A stretch of 64,000 nt of DNA. It comes from Scalesia atractyloides. Its lineage: Eukaryota > Streptophyta > Magnoliopsida > Asterales > Asteraceae. The notes beneath the pieces are model-generated. The model was not told the origin of the DNA and did not search any database. It saw only the letters and a program-made list of their open reading frames with translations. Location of the stretch: assembly GCA_947069175.1 (NCBI GenBank), contig CAMTDV010000030.1, positions 100,030,411 to 100,094,410 of the forward strand, in the 5' to 3' direction. Numbering within the stretch: position 1 is the stretch's first letter; each line of letters starts with the position of its first letter. The position numbers and the translations under genes were made by a program. Below, piece by piece: positions 1 to 11,290 of this stretch.

Positions 1-196
1 AAAATTAAAAAAAATTTTGCCGTTAAAAAAAATCCATGCTCCTGTACTAAAAATCCATGACACGAGCCTTGGTTTTGTTTCTTTTATGGGCTCCCATATT
101 GGACCAGAAATTTAATTTATTGGACAATTATAAATGTTTACATGGGCCACCACTTTGACGACAACTGCTATAAATCTTTTATACCATAGTGTATGA

Positions 197-364
197 CAGT
201 GGCGGATTTAGAAAATTCGTCAAGTGGTAACGTTTTATAAAAAAATGGTAACGGAATCGGAAAAACGTCAAAATTTTTCCAAAATTTACACTAATTTTAC
301 ACTACCGCCGGAGCGGCAAGCGGTAGCGGAGGTTGTCCCTTGTTATATGCTGGATCCGCCCCTG
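197..364. mobile_element. hAT-type MITE (left repeat copy)
   Basis: The element starts CAGTGGCGGATTTAG and ends CTGGATCCGCCCCTG, which are imperfect inverted repeats of each other. It is flanked by a perfect 8-bp direct repeat, GTGTATGA, at 189-196 and 365-372. An 8-bp target duplication and CAG..CTG ends are standard for non-autonomous hAT elements. There is no coding capacity in its 168 bp. The equivalent element at 11475-11632 is 10 bp shorter. Confidence 0.85.
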
Positions 365-1069
365 GTGTATGAGTTTGATTAATTTTATTAATTTTAATCC
401 ACTTAGGTAACATGAAAGGTTTATGTGTATGTAATTTGTCAAACGTTCCTTTGAAATTACAAGCTCATGTGAATGTTAGACCCTGAGCCGGAAGTGATTG
501 CGTATTTCTTATCTTGTGTTTCTAGTTGCAATTTAATCTAGCGTTAATTATTTAGTTCATCATTAATTACTAATCACATGCTCCTCATGAATACAATATG
601 TCGATACCCTAATTATCCTAGCTATCTAGGTTATTTGGGTTCTTACATAACTTGACAACGGCTATCGGTTGTTGTTCCACACACACCCAACCTTAACGTC
701 GTATAACGCGATATGGTGTGGGTGGGCGTGTTGCGTCTGCCATGTTGAATCAACGCAAGTCACCCCGCACCTTAATCATCAGTAGGAAGCGAGCAATGGT
801 AATTCTTGACATCATCAATTGGGAACTCGTTAGCAGTAACTTTGTTGTCGGCACTAACGGTCATCAGCAGTAACCTGGACGCTCGCTCGTTAGTGGTAAC
901 CAACCGATAACACACACCGCGCCAAACAACCCGTCAACAACACACGCGTGTGTCAGCAGTAGCTTACTACTGACCAAGCCAGTAACAATGATATCAAATA
1001 ATTTTTATATTTTTATTTTGTCATTAACATATATCTTTTCAAAGCACTCTGCTATGCCCTTGAAAGTAA

Positions 1070-1102
1070 GACCGCTGAGTGTGGGCCGCAGTTTGGGGCG
1101 TG
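1070..1102. mobile_element. Broken left end of a TAA-flanked MITE
   Basis: After a TAA (1067-1069) the sequence GACCGCTGAGTGTGGG begins. It is identical to the left terminus of the complete MITE at 12340-12650. The similarity stops after about 33 bp and unrelated sequence follows, so this copy has lost its body and right end. Confidence 0.7.
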
Positions 1103-1592
1103 GACGAAAATGGCAAAAAGTTACAAACGTAGGATGCAAAATGGTACCAAAGTGTCATTTTGGACGAAAATGACAAATGTGCCCAAACCTCATGGACGAA
1201 AATGGCAATTTACTCTTGCTAAAAGAAAACAAATTGAAAAGGTTGAAAATATTATTATAAATATCAATTCACGTCATGCATTTGCCCCAATTGACATTTG
1301 TAATTTTAGAGGTTTGCCACCAAAGTGTTGTTGGTAGTCAAAATGGTGTCCCTTAAATTTTTTTTTAGTGCAATTCTTTTTCTCTCTTTTAACTTTTATA
1401 TTTGTTATTTTTACCCTCCGCTTTCTAAAAACTTTATATAATATCACTTTGACTTTCTATTAGGTGTCGGTACATTCGAGTTTGTATACGTTTTACGTTA
1501 CGTGACTCACTTGGTATTATAAGTTGGTGTTTTTATTTAGCGTTTTTTCACAGTTTTGGCTATCGTTGGATTGCTACCTAACATGTTCTACG

Positions 1593-1621
1593 CCTCCCCG
1601 CAACGCGGGGCTAAATACTAG
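1593..1621 (+). mobile_element. Helitron-type 3' terminus
   Basis: A perfect 6-bp stem (CCCCGC at 596-601 of line 1, GCGGGG at 605-610, i.e. 1596-1610) is followed after 7 bases by CTAG and then T (1618-1622). A short GC hairpin just upstream of CTRR, inserted before T, is the hallmark of plant Helitron 3' ends. The 5' end (TC) cannot be placed by eye, so the body is unknown; it would lie to the left. Confidence 0.6.
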
Positions 1622-1799
1622 TTGAATTGAAATTATATTATTTACTAAAAGAAAACAAATGTGAAAAATATGAAGTCCAATTACAGCTCTAATTAGGGAT
1701 TAGTTGTTTCTGAAAATGATGTGTTATAAGTGAGCTTCTAAAAAAGTTTGGAACATAGTGAATATAAATAATAATCCGTAATTACAGCTCTAGGACTCA

Positions 1800-2430
1800 T
1801 GTGTTGCGACGAACTTGTCAAATGAGAAAAAAATAGACATAAAAACATTGAACAACACATGGACGTTGCGCCGTGTTAACTCGCAAAATTATAAACGAAA
1901 CATAAAAACGTTGAATCACACTCGCACATTGCGCTGTGTTAACTCAAAAAAATTAGTACGAAATGTAAACACAAATTTTGGAAGGATAAAAAGTATAGGG
2001 GGACCAAGGTTAAAAGTAAAAAAAGTTGTGAGTTATATATATTACAAAAGATAAAAAGTTTTTGGTTAAAAGTAAAAAAAATCATTTTTGTGAGGTTGTA
2101 ATTGCAAGAGACCGAAAGATAGAACATATAAAAAAAATAACAAAGTCGATCAGTGACTTACGCGTTGCGACGAGCGTATGAAATGAAATGAAAAACAATA
2201 GACGTAAAATCTTGATCTATACATGGACGTTGCGCCGTATTACCTCGCAAAATTATGAACGAAACGTAAAAACGTTGAACCACACACACATTGCTTCGTG
2301 GTAACTCACAAAATTTACTTCGAAACGTTAAACGGAAATTTGCGAAAGATAGGACACCTAAATTATATATAAAAAAGTTGAGGTTATATTGTAAAAAAAG
2401 GTTTGGCTTAAAAGTAAAAAGATTCAAAAG
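1800..2430. repeat. Interspersed repeat with recurring GTTGCG/GTTAACTCG motif
   Basis: Blocks of roughly 60-100 bp recur here around the pattern ACGTTGCGCCGTGTTAACTC followed by an A-rich stretch (near 1805, 1862, 1922, 2160, 2222, 2280). The same pattern appears at 18000-18260 in intron 1 of WSD copy B. ORFs on both strands only reflect the base composition. It may be internal Helitron-type sequence, given the Helitron ends on either side, but no diagnostic coding sequence is present. Confidence 0.5.
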
Positions 2431-2709
2431 TAATAATTGTAATAAATTCAAAGATCTGGGTTAAAAGTAAAATTTCAACTTTTTTTTTTGAAAACGTCCT
2501 AAAGCACATGGTACAATACCATATGCATAGAAAAGTTACTAATTTATATCATATAAATATTTTCAACTTTTTCAATAAATGCAAGAACACGTTATTTTTC
2601 AATTTCTTTATATTTTTTCTACGTATCATGAGTCAAACTGGGTTTGGGTTCAAATGGGTCGATTGACCCTAAATCTTTGTTGTCAACAACTTTTTATTAA
2701 TATTTACTA

Positions 2710-2740
2710 CTAGTGTTAATACCCGTAAACTTCGCGGTTT
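2710..2740 (-). mobile_element. Degenerate Helitron-type 3' terminus (minus)
   Basis: Read on the minus strand, an imperfect GC hairpin (ACCGCG..CGGGT) is followed by a short AT spacer and CTAG then T. The arrangement matches plant Helitron 3' ends, but the stem is mispaired, so this is an old copy. The element body would lie at higher coordinates, which include the exon-like fragments at 2910-3560. Confidence 0.45.
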
Positions 2741-2910
2741 TAACAAAATAATATGTTTTCCAGGTATTGACAAATATAACAGCGTCGGTATAGTTTAATA
2801 AGATGAACAATACAAAAATAATTTAATAAGTTGAACACCACAAAAATTTTAGTTAGAATAGACTGATAGATGTAATATAGTATATATTTAAATGTTAACG
2901 GTAAACTTAC

Positions 2911-3561
2911 AAAACGATTATTAGCCATCCGAACAAACTTGTAAACACCATAATTGGGTGGATAGATAACCGGAAAAACCACTGGCTCAACATTCGGGAC
3001 AACATCTTGAACAACAGCGGGGCGGCGCAACCGTAGAGGGATCAACTTGAAATGAAGTCGGTACACCTTTAACTTCAGACTACATATAGAATATAAGGGT
3101 TAAAATCGTTCAAACATATATAAAAAAGTTAAGAAATGTATACTTACATTAGCATCAAACATATATAATACGTTGTCAAAATACTTGCAAAAAATATTAA
3201 AAGTTTATCTTCAACACATCCATAAGCAAATATTACCTAATACAAATCGTTTATAACCTAAAAAACAACGCACGCACTACAGATATAACTAAAACAAATG
3301 ATCAAAAATAAGTTCGCGAAATATCTTGTACAACTCTCAAAAGATCACTTGTTTTACATAAATATGTGATTCCTGTTCTTCAAGCTATGCTCTGTTTTGC
3401 CATGGGTGATCTCACATGATCGTGAGAGTTATTGACTCAACATTTGAAAATAAGCAATACCCGGAAGTTCGCCATTTGAAAACCTCTTGAGAGTCAATAC
3501 TTCAGTAGCTAAAGGTAGCTTGTTAAGGATAATTATTTGGCAATTGAAAGCCGACCACTGC
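2911..3561 (-). pseudogene. Exon-like fragments of unknown origin
   Basis: Two stretches on the minus strand read like exons. At 3066-2911 an open frame (starting VYRLHFKLIPLRLRRP) runs into a good donor, TTTT|GTAAGT. At about 3560-3430 another frame (containing LNKLPLATEVLTLKRFSNG) is open until a stop. They are not joined into a gene by obvious splice sites, and I do not recognise the family. Lying inside a possible Helitron body, they could be decayed Helitron genes or captured host exons. Confidence 0.25.
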
Positions 3562-5070
3562 ATAATTAAAAAAACAATAAGAACAAAAACAATATCCTGG
3601 TTTAGAACCCCACAATCTAATGCAAAACAAAAGTCTTTGCTTTTGAATGTCTAGACGAATAATACCAAAATTTATATACGAACAGAAATTATGAGCAATT
3701 CAAAGTCACATCGAACTAAACATTCAAATATTTTTAACTAAAGAAAGATCAAATATCATTTAGATCAAATATTGTACTTCAACAAAATAACGTCTGCGCA
3801 TATGTAAAGTACATGGTAGACTATACATTACTCCAACAAGAACGAAGTAACAGTGAGACCTAATTTGTCCACAAAGTATAGATGATTTTGCAATTATTGT
3901 AAACTTGTGATCATGATTTTACAGTGATCATGTGATCTTATCATTCCATTAAACCAAAAGTGTTTATGTAGAGAGGGATCAGACTCGTCAGAAATTGTAA
4001 GCACCAGGTCAAAACATGTTTTGGTTAAAAAGGGTCATTTTTTGTTCGGGCGAAAATGGCATATATATATAATCAGTAAGTACCTTTAGAATAGTGAAGA
4101 TGGCCAGAAACAATGGAAAATACATACTAAAGCCATCTTCATGATATGACAAAATAAATAGGAAAAAACGTTATCTTGTTGTATCCCCTAGAAAGATTGT
4201 TATGGTGGTTTATAACCCATTCAATAATCATAGATCCCTCGCTGCCAACGACCCGCATCATGCAATGTAATATGTGTTTGTTAATCATAATATACTTAAG
4301 GGGTTAACAGTCAATGCAATATCTCACAAGTCTACTTCAGATCCTGATGAAAATATTGACTATTAGCTTCCAGTTTTCCTTCAACTCTGCTATTGATCCA
4401 TGTGTTTCTAAGGTTGTCTATTAAGGGCCCATAATTCTTTTATGTGGGGCCTTTAATAGACTATGCAATTCAACGGTTAAAAAATAGTTTTTTGACGTTC
4501 TAGCTAAAAAGAGTTTTCATTGTTAGCCAACTTTGACATTTGCTCATGGTCAACGGTTCCTTTCCATTTAGAGCTTCCTTTTAGAGTTCTTTTCTCCTCT
4601 TTTGCCTAAAAAAATAAAATAACTAATCACATAAGCGCCTTATAAAACCACACAAATCATATTGTGTTATATTTTGTTGAACTTCACAAAGAAGTGCTTC
4701 AATGCCTTCTATATCAGCATATGTAGAAGTTGAAATAAAAAAAAATGAGAAATCATTGTTCATACAGAAATAAATTATTACTATGATATGAAGAAACAAA
4801 CATGATTCTATTTCTTCTGCTTACTTTATACCCACAATTACCCCACGCGGGTCTGTACATTTTTTGAGTCCTTAAATAATGCACGAAACTAATGTATTAA
4901 AACATAAATTATGAGCAAAAAATAATTGTTAAACTTTCGGTTTGTATTAAAGTTTAAAGATTGTTATGTATAAATTTAATCTTTGTTGAATATTTTTTGT
5001 AGCAGACAAAACTCGATGCTCTACCAAAAGCCGGGTGCATGTATGCTTTTTCCTTCCTGCATTTTTACAC
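3562..5070. other. AT-rich intergenic stretch, nothing recognised
   Basis: I find no convincing ORF, RNA gene or bounded element in this 1.5-kb stretch. It contains homopolymer runs and a short self-complementary block around AAGGGCCCATAATTCTTTT and GTGGGGCCTTTAATAGACT (4425-4475), too short to assign to a family. Confidence 0.4.
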
Positions 5071-5074
5071 AGAT

Positions 5075-5107
5075 TCTCTGTCGTAACGCGCGATGGGGAA
5101 ATCCTAG
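5075..5107 (+). mobile_element. Possible Helitron-type 3' end, degenerate
   Basis: The sequence TCGTAACGCGCGATGGGG followed by AAATC and CTAG-T (5104-5108) resembles Helitron 3' ends, but the hairpin stem is only partly preserved. An old or chance match is possible. Confidence 0.35.
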
Positions 5108-5177
5108 TTCCAATATAACTTTTATCCTGTACCGAACCGCCAAAAATTTAGTTTGCATTCTTTTGGAATCAATACCA

Positions 5178-5290
5178 AAGGGCCTTTGGTCTAGCAATAT
5201 TTAGATGTTGGATAAGGCTTTGCCTTTCCATGTGGTAAGGATTCAAATCTCATAGGTGATAAAAATCGAGCTGACATTAAAAAAAAATAT
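5178..5290 (+). mobile_element. tRNA-derived SINE-like element
   Basis: A box A-like segment (TTTGGTCTAGCAATATTTAG) is followed about 50 bp later by a box B-like segment (GGATTCAAATCTC) and a short 3' region ending in a run of A (5279-5287). This is the layout of plant tRNA-derived SINEs. Box B is diverged, so it is unlikely to be an active tRNA. Confidence 0.45.
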
Positions 5291-5483
5291 CAATACTATC
5301 CCTATTTATAAGAAGAAATATATTATTCAGAAAAACAATACAACATATTGTGGTGTAATCACCACAAATTTCTCCTATTTGACAAACCCTATATTAAACT
5401 AGATATATGTTACAGTACTAATTTCAGACTAAAATACATTATAGATGTGGTCCAAACGTCATAATCTATTCTCTGTTCTTTTA

Positions 5484-8400
5484 TCACTTGTTTTTGTTAC
5501 CCTCTTTTGCTAGAGCAGAAGCCTTGATTAGTTGAAGGGATTCCTCAAGATCATCACCAAGCCTATGAGGTTCTGGTATGGTTTCTTCATCAGCGGATAT
5601 CACAAACGTCAATTTATCAACATAACTCACTATATGGATCATCAACGCCTGCACGATATAAACAATGAAAATGAGAACCAAACCAATAACCTGGGGCTCA
5701 GGATAAACCGTTTTTGCCATCGGTCTAGGGATGCTTAATGCTTTTATGCCACTTTGATTAGTACACATATGTATATGTACATCGAGGGAGCTTGTTTCAT
5801 AACAAATAATATGCTGAGAACCGTAGAAACTACATAATGCATTCGTACAACTATTTTGAAAGTAATACACAAGATGGTTATGTAACAGACTTTGTTTACT
5901 TACATTAGGTTGTCCATAACAACTTGGAGCAATATAAGTGGCATCATGCCCATAAAATGTTACTTCTTGTTCTGGTCCAGGCACATTGCTGAACCACAAG
6001 GTTGTATTAAAAAACAACTTGTGATGTAGCTTCCCTACAGCCTGCACAAACACCAAATTTACAATACAAATTTAATTATAAGTATAAGTTGATGGTTTTG
6101 GTCCCGTTACTATATTATATAAATTATGAAGTGACATGCATACGTACGTACCTTAATCCCGAACAACTTGAGGATCATGTCAACGATGAAATAGGCGAAC
6201 AAAGGTTCCAGTGAGGCTTTCTTTTTATCGATGACTGCCTTGGTTTCTTTCACATAGTCTAATGGGTTGCTTCGGAGTCCGATTGTGAACGGGAGAAGCA
6301 CGTAACCTATCTTGTTGCCCCAATGACCCAAAGTTCCGGCTTTCATCGAGTCGACTAGAGTCTGGTGATCATGCATTAAAGATCATAAAAGGCCGATTAG
6401 AAACTAAAAGCATGTCAGGCACATGCACTTGAACACAAAATGAGTTTTTACTGGTTGACACGAACATGACCTTTTAACCCTAATTTCTTTGTATGCATAT
6501 TTGATACTCTAAAATTATAATTTTAAAACAAAAATTAAAGATGTATATAAAATAATTGTATTTAATAAATAAAGCCGGATGCTTATTTCTCATCTATTTT
6601 TTAAAATTTTGACATGAAATACACAATCAAACATTATAATCTATGTTTATTATTTTTTCAAAATTTTGTAATAACAAATGGTTTAAACATGTCAATCCGT
6701 GAACCCGATAGGTCAATCCTGTTTAAATAAGCATGTCTGTGGGTATGAGCTGAGCCCATTTAGATTAAACCCAAACCCACAAACTCACGTGGATCCTGGT
6801 GGTTGCTCTTAGGTTGAAAAAGAACGTAGCACGAAGTCGAATGTCTTTCGGAACAAAGTCTTTTTTATCTTGATGATTTGTCTTATTGACACCCCGGATT
6901 TCACCTGAAATCAAACTCAAATTTTGATTATTAGTGACAGAATTTTAAGTTGACAAACACCTCTTAACAAGTGATATCAGCCAATATATCTACAGTTCAA
7001 ATAGCGAGATAAACGAAACTCACTATATCTACGGTTCAAATAGCGAGATAAACCTGCCTGAGTGACTCCGAGTACGACGTCGTTCAACGTCTGCAACATC
7101 ATAAATACGTCATCATTTTAATACTGCTAAATATTTTGTTACATGATCGAATTTTCAAACAAACTACCGACGAAAAATATTTCCCGCGATTTCGCGATGA
7201 CTTATTGACAAAAAGTAACCAAGTTTTCAACAATTTTCCGACAAAATAGCTACAAATGATTTGTGGAAAATTTATCGATGATTGAAGGTAAAACCAAATG
7301 TATTTCTTCTAAAAAATGTCGGAAAACTGTAACGAGACTCTTTTGTCGCTAACTTGTCTGAGCTTTTGTTGGAAAACAAGGTTTTCCGACATAACTTTTG
7401 TAGGAAATTTATCGCTAAATCCATTTTTCTGACAACTGTCTCACTCTGTTGTCGAAAAATTTCCACTTTTCTAGTAGTGCACGAGATGAAGATATCGCCA
7501 CTATCAATGGCGACGACTCCACTTGTGAAACATGATCAAGATTTTATTCATTGTGATGCATGCAATATTTTGGTACCCAAAAAAATCACTTATCTAGTGG
7601 CCATTTTTTGTAACCCACTGACACTTGCTATAAATCTATAAAACTAAAAGGTGGTGTGGATTGATTAACTTACCACATTCATAGCGTTCTTCACCGCCTT
7701 AACGTCCGCTAAGCTAACGCTCTTGCGAACAAAACGTCTCGGTCTATTTGCGACGCCTACTGATCCTTTTAGTGGCGTTTCAGTATCTTTAAGAAACAGC
7801 ATAGTGAACACAAACATCATCACCGCAACAAGAGTGTTCCAAAGCACTTCTATAACGGACCAAAAACTAGCAATTTTGATATAAGTTGAATGTTTGTACA
7901 CCGGAAGCGTTGGTAAAGCGTCAGTATAGGACGCTTGGCGTGTACAAGCGAGCAAAAGCGTCATTAAAGACAAACCGTCGCCTAAAGAGTGGTGGAAACG
8001 AAAAACTCCGGTTCCTTCAGCATCAGTTGTCTTGATGTCAAGAAGGTGGAGATCCCATAAAGGTTTAGACTTTTCGATTGAAGATCTGCTGAGGTTTGAC
8101 ATATAGTCTTCCACAAACTTGTCGGGAAACTCGATGTTTGGATCGATTTCTGGGACTATAACATGGTTGTCGATGTTCACATTTGTTGCTACCCATTTGA
8201 TGTTTCCAGTTTCTTTATCGGTAACCTAAAATATTGATTTCCATGCAAGAGTTTAGAAAACAAATAACTAACAAAAAAAATAGACTAGAAATATATAACC
8301 AATAAAATCTCACTTGTAGCAGCAGAATTAATATAGAAATAAAGTAGTAAAATTGGTGCGAGTCAGGTATTATTTAGAGCGGTTTTCTTGGATTTTGTAG

Positions 8401-8882
8401 CGGTTTTACGGTAACAAACCAGCTATCTCCATTTATTTGACGTGTAAGTAGATTATAGTAATCCAAAAATCATAAAATGTGGCTAGAGAATTAAAGCAAC
8501 AAAAAAAATTTACTAACAATGATATTGCGTAAAGTGGTAAGTAAACTATAGTTTCATATTATAACAATTAGCTACATGACACAAACACGACACAAAATAG
8601 TAAGTACCATGAGGTTTTGTGGACTATAAAGTTTTTGTTTACCTGCAAGCTAGAGAATCGAGGGTGGCGGAGTAGAGAATGAACCAAGTTTTGCTTGATA
8701 ACATCGGGTTTGATCTTGGTCTTGCACCCCAACATGGAGATGATATAGACATTGGAACCAGGTTCATGGAACAACCGAGCCATAGGGCTCAAAGGTTGGT
8801 CCTCTTCCTTAATTCTTGAATCATCTTTAGTGGTTGTGGTTTTGATTTGTTTAAGACTCTTGAGACCTTGTGAGGAATCCAT
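5484..8882 (-). CDS. WSD-type wax ester synthase / diacylglycerol acyltransferase, copy A (intact)
   Basis: Seven exons on the minus strand: 8643-8882, 7674-8225, 7024-7090, 6789-6904, 6152-6361, 5904-6041 and 5484-5648 (stop TAA at 5484-5486). They give 495 aa without stop or frameshift, the usual WSD1 length. The family (WS/DGAT, acyl-CoA-dependent) joins fatty acyl groups to long-chain alcohols, or to diacylglycerol, normally at the ER. Visible signatures are the catalytic HHSLGDG at residues 158-164, a hydrophobic helix near 199-224, a conserved TLNDVV at 265-270, and NVPGP at 414-418 in the C-terminal DUF1298-type domain. All introns are GT..AG. The start is the first ATG of the conserved first exon (MDSSQGL), about 65 bp below a TATA box. 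Which acceptor alcohol it prefers cannot be read from sequence. Paralogues: copies B and C. Confidence 0.93.
6985..7055. repeat. 39-bp tandem duplication at the 3' end of exon 3, copy A
   Basis: About 29 bp spanning the end of exon 3 and its flank (ATATCTACGGTTCAAATAGC and onward at 7025) is repeated 39 bp away at 6986 with one mismatch. The repeat places a second copy of the exon 3 end, and of most of its donor context, inside intron 3. Paralogues B and C have a single copy. Confidence 0.75.
7120..7479 (-). mobile_element. CACTA-type element remnant in intron 2 of copy A
   Basis: On the minus strand the sequence begins CACTACTAGAAAAGTGG at 7479, the terminal motif of plant CACTA (CMC/Spm) elements. 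Subterminal short repeats follow that contain CGACAAAAG and TTTTCCGACA words in both orientations. No matching second terminus is visible near 7120, so the other end is lost or unrecognisable. It lies within an intron of about 580 bp and leaves splice sites untouched. Confidence 0.55.
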
Positions 8883-8945
8883 TCGACTTCTTATATTTAG
8901 CGAGAGATGACGGTTAGATAGTTTGATTCATGAATATGGCACCCT

Positions 8946-8958
8946 TTATATATATACA
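8946..8958 (-). promoter_or_regulatory. TATA box of WSD copy A
   Basis: On the minus strand the sequence TATATATATAAAGGGTGCCAT lies about 65-75 bp upstream of the ATG. The block from TATA through GGTGCCAT and TCATGAATCAAAC is shared with copies B and C, which is strong evidence that it is the duplicated core promoter. Confidence 0.7.
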
Positions 8959-9229
8959 CCAACCCTATCCTGATGTTTTTTGTCTGATCTTATTCCATCA
9001 TAAATACTTTCTATAAATAGAAAAACAGGTTATTCTGTGTACCTATTAAATTAGCAAACCTAAATTGACCAAGACTCGATCCATGCTAAGACTCAATCCA
9101 TGCTAAGACTCGATCCTTGCTAAGATAAAGTGTCAATTTCCTTTGTTTTATTATTTTACCCAATTCTAAAAATAATTTTTCATATGTTCATCAAAATATT
9201 ACTCAGAAAAAAACTATATAATTAGCACA

Positions 9230-9730
9230 CTACTACACATGTAAATTAAGTCCACTAACGTATGACAAAACCCATTAAAGTTCAAGAGTGTAAGGTTAAT
9301 CATACACATGTCTTTAATATCAACATGAATTGTTATGACCCGATGTGGCCTTGTGTAACCTAAACTAACCCATTAACATGATACAAAACCCATTAAGGAT
9401 GAAATATGCACTATAACCGTACGATGTGGCCTTGTGTAACCTAAACTAACCCACTTACATGATACAAAACCCATTAAGGATGAAATATGCACTATAACCG
9501 TACACATGTATTTCATGCAAAAATAACTTGTTATGACCTAATTTTGCTTTGTGTAACCTAAATTAATCCTTTAACACACGACAAGATGAATAAAGGTCCA
9601 CAAATATAGAATTGATTATACACGTGTCTTTAACACAAAAATGAATTGTTATGATCTAATGTGGCATTGTGTAACCTAAACTAACCCACTAGACATACAA
9701 GGCCGAAAAGTGTACTAGTAATCATACATA
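9230..9730. repeat. Diverged satellite-like tandem repeat upstream of copy A (part 1)
   Basis: A phrase of the form CACATGT..TTTAA..AACATGAATTGTTATGA, then GTGGCCTTGTGTAACCTAAA, then ACTAACCCA..ACAAAACCCATTAA recurs every 80-130 bp. One 81-bp unit (about 9357-9520) is an almost exact recent duplication. The repeat resumes at 10140-10420 beyond a MITE, and a related array is at 22840-23800 upstream of copy B. No coding potential. Confidence 0.7.
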
Positions 9731-9739
9731 TTGATTTCA

Positions 9740-10132
9740 GTAAAATTGGATTTTAATAATCAAAACTTTGACATATATATTGGCCACCAACATTCAGAAC
9801 TAAGAAAATGTTTCGTAACAGTCCTAATTTTAACATGTTTTCCCCTTAGCGATCCCATACTAAGTAAAAGTTAACCTAGTTAGTTTTTACTGACGTAGAC
9901 TGCTTATGTGTCAAATAAGTCAAAGTTTTGATGACGCAGGTTGCTTATGTGGCAAAGTTTTGATAGCGTGGGTTGCTTATGTGGAAGTCCACATTAACAA
10001 AAACTAACTAGGTTGACTTCCGGTTAGTATGAGATCATGAGATCACTGAGGGAAATAAGTTAAAAATTTGAGATTGCCACAATTTTTTTTTAGTTAGAAC
10101 TGTTGCCGGCCAACTTGTAAAATCCAATTTCC
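9740..10132. mobile_element. Mutator-like fold-back MITE inside the satellite array
   Basis: The ends read GTAAAATTGGATTTTAATAA and, inverted, GGAAATTGGATTTTACAAG, and the inner parts continue to pair. Flanking 9-mers TTGATTTCA (9731-9739) and TTGATTTAA (10133-10141) match at 8 of 9, a Mutator-type target duplication. The interior has three TGCTTATGTG-containing short repeats (near 9911, 9940, 9974). No ORF. Confidence 0.7.
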
Positions 10133-10420
10133 TTGATTTAACACCAAAAGTGACTTATTATGACCTTTGTTCAAACTAAACTAAACCATAAATACATGGG
10201 GATACCCATTAAAACTCGTGTAAAATTGATCATTCACATGTATTTAAATCTAAAATGACTTGACCTAGTCTAACCCTTATGTCACCAAAAATAGCCCAAT
10301 AACACATGGCAATCCCATTAAAGTCCAAATGTGTATAGTTGATCATACACGTCTTCAACGCCCCAATAATTATTATAACCTAATGTGGATTTGTGTAGGG
10401 CAAACCAACAACTAACTAAA
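10133..10420. repeat. Satellite-like repeat upstream of copy A (part 2)
   Basis: This continues the array at 9230-9730: the same TTATGACC, CCATTAAA and GATCATACACGT phrases recur at similar spacing but more diverged. The interruption is the MITE at 9740-10132. Confidence 0.6.
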
Positions 10421-10750
10421 ACACTAAGAAAAAAAGTTAATTACAGTAATAGTCCTTGTGGCTTGGTACTCATTTTTCTACTTTTTTTTTTCTAGGAATA
10501 ATTGCTCGTGTATGGTTTTGAATTATACACCAACGACTTATGCGAACAACAAAAGGTAGTTCCACATCCTTCGTTGGTCGTGTGAAAAAAAGTAATTAGG
10601 ATGTTGCTTTTAAATTTTTGAAAAAAAAAGAAAATCTAGCCGTTGGCACTATCGACGATATGTACATTTTATCGCTTATTATTTGTTTCCTAAACACACC
10701 GATATTACTAAAAAAATGTACTATACTTTCTCTTTTTGATATTCTATTAA

Positions 10751-11028
10751 GGAATAATGGATTTTAATAATCCTAACTATTAGCCATTGGCCGGCAACGG
10801 TTTTAACTTAGAAAATAACCAGCGGTGGTCGCATCTTTTTCTATATTGTAAACCAATGGACCTTACTAAACCGAAAAGGATAAGGGAACAAAAAGAAATT
10901 AAGGTTCTTTACTAAAAGTCCATTAGTTTACAATATGTGAAAAGGTAGGACCGCCACTGGTTATTTTTTAAGTTAGGACCATTACCTATCAGCAGCTAAT
11001 AATTTAGATTATTAAAATCTATTATTTC
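10751..11028. mobile_element. Mutator-like MITE with 9-bp target duplication
   Basis: Ends are GGAATAATGGATTTTAATAA and, inverted, GAAATAATAGATTTTAATAA. The arms stay complementary for about 120 bp each. A perfect 9-bp repeat TTCTATTAA flanks it (10742-10750, 11029-11037). The terminal GGATTTTAATAATC motif is shared with 9740-10132, so these are members of one broader family. Confidence 0.85.
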
Positions 11029-11194
11029 TTCTATTAATGAACGGAGAAAAACGAACTTTATTAACTAATCAAAAAAGAAACAAAAATATGTTAATGGTAC
11101 CTCATCCACTCTTTTGTGTTATGGTGTACTTCAATTGCATTAAATTCATATAGTACGTTAAAGTATTGATCTAAAATCCATGCTCCTGGCTAAT

Positions 11195-11290
11195 GGGGTG
11201 GTGGTTCATTGGCAAAGACAAAACCCTTTAAATACCTAAAAAAGAGGGAGGTCTTGGGTTCAAGTCCTACTGGCAACAAAAATTAAAAAG
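11195..11290 (+). mobile_element. tRNA-derived SINE-like element
   Basis: A box A-like GTGGTTCATTGGCAAAG and a box B-like GGGTTCAAGTCCTAC are spaced as in tRNA-derived SINEs, followed by an A-rich tail. It abuts the left edge of the 1.1-kb repeat copy at 11279, so its tail may mark or have seeded that boundary. Confidence 0.5.

Larger units (their letters stand above)
1..1102. repeat. Left copy of a 1.1-kb direct repeat
   Basis: This block matches 11279-12371 almost base for base, with scattered substitutions and a few small indels. It already matches at base 1, so its left limit may lie outside the window. Both copies carry the same hAT-type MITE with the same target duplication, so the block was copied after that insertion. 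The match stops inside a second MITE (starting at 1070 here), after the GGGGCGTGG shared by both copies. The short ORFs inside it have no codon-like constraint and I do not call genes. Confidence 0.85.

Noticed and set aside
1815..2451. ORFs of 62-97 codons around the GTTGCG repeat
   Set aside because: Same interspersed repeat is found at 18000-18260 without these frames being conserved.
9230..10420. CRISPR-like spaced repeats or centromeric satellite
   Set aside because: Units are irregular, diverged and long, with no constant-length repeat and spacer. The array is too short and interrupted to call centromeric.
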